From an uncultured Propionibacteriaceae bacterium (GTDB taxonomy: Bacteria; Actinomycetota; Actinomycetes; Propionibacteriales; Propionibacteriaceae): DNA of 6,146 nucleotides. A program made the position numbers and the translations under genes. The notes under the pieces were generated by a model. The model was not told the DNA's origin and did not search any database. It was given only the letters and a program-made list of their open reading frames with translations. Below are positions 6,002 through 6,146 of the stretch, one piece after another. Position 1 is the stretch's first letter. Each line of letters begins with the position of its first letter. The stretch is taken from the NCBI GenBank assembly GCA_945875065.1, contig CAMCJC010000169.1:1-6146 (forward strand), read 5' to 3'.

Positions 6002-6146
6002 CCGCCTCACTCCATCGCCCGCCCAGCCCATAACGGGCGCGAATCGCCGTTTTGGGTGAACAGGAGTGTGTGCGGCTAGGGGTTTTGCGGGGCTGGTTCA
6101 CCTGGCCCGGCGTTTCGTGCACACCCTGGGGGTATCGGGTTGTGTC

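Larger units (their letters stand above)
5840..6146. other. Non-coding tail with terminator and repeats
   Basis: The open frames here on both strands are low-complexity products of a GC-rich tandem repeat and lack a convincing ribosome binding site. Beyond the terminator and the 18-bp repeats, the region holds a small bulged hairpin followed by TTTT (AACGGGCG at 6032-6039 with CGCCGTT at 6045-6051), a 7-bp inverted repeat GGTGAAC (6055-6061)/GTTCACC (6096-6102), and GTGTGC (6068-6073)/GCACAC (6119-6124). A gene or RNA beyond the right edge may explain the last of these. Confidence 0.5.

Noticed and set aside
5889..6122. Small frames on both strands over the 18-bp repeats
   Set aside because: Low-complexity peptides forced by an 18-base period; no ribosome binding site seen.

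Overview
This is a high-GC stretch, most likely from an actinobacterium. The downstream half is about 70% GC, proteins are rich in Ala, Gly, Val and Arg, and Shine-Dalgarno sites are AGGAG-like. No gene here lets me name a genus.

Left half (1-3356, minus strand): a run of three genes, read right to left, that looks like part of a Gram-positive conjugation (type IV secretion-like) module. First comes a 119-residue protein with two membrane segments and a VirB2/TrbC-like layout. Next is a 433-residue protein with one N-terminal membrane anchor and a large outer domain that I do not recognise. Last is a protein of more than 515 residues, cut by the window edge, that joins a Pro/Gln-rich head, an Ala/Lys linker, a multi-pass hydrophobic block and a phage-tail-tip-lysozyme-like peptidoglycan hydrolase domain. 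Together they suggest a pilin-like subunit, a channel or surface component and a wall-piercing enzyme of an integrative or conjugative element. No relaxase, coupling protein, VirB4 ATPase, integrase or attachment site is in view, so the element assignment is inference.

Centre (3357-3712): a 356-base divergent control region. It contains an AT-rich island bracketed by an 8-bp inverted repeat (AACGATCA/TGATCGTT), with smaller palindromes and a direct repeat inside, which suits an operator/promoter for the transfer genes.

Right half (3713-5839, plus strand): an XRE/Cro-C1-type regulator with a C-terminal coiled coil; a 12-helix major facilitator superfamily (MFS) exporter; and a 149-residue acidic helical protein of unknown function. 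Each has its own good ribosome binding site. A 12-bp perfect GC hairpin with a T-run closes this unit 16 bases after the last stop. Between regulator and exporter lie two copies of the palindrome CAGATCTG, which also fold as a hairpin directly in front of the exporter's Shine-Dalgarno.

Tail (5840-6146): no convincing gene; it holds the terminator, four 18-bp tandem repeats and some inverted repeats.

Working picture: the regulator sits between the transfer operon and the exporter and could control either or both. Its targets cannot be decided from sequence alone.
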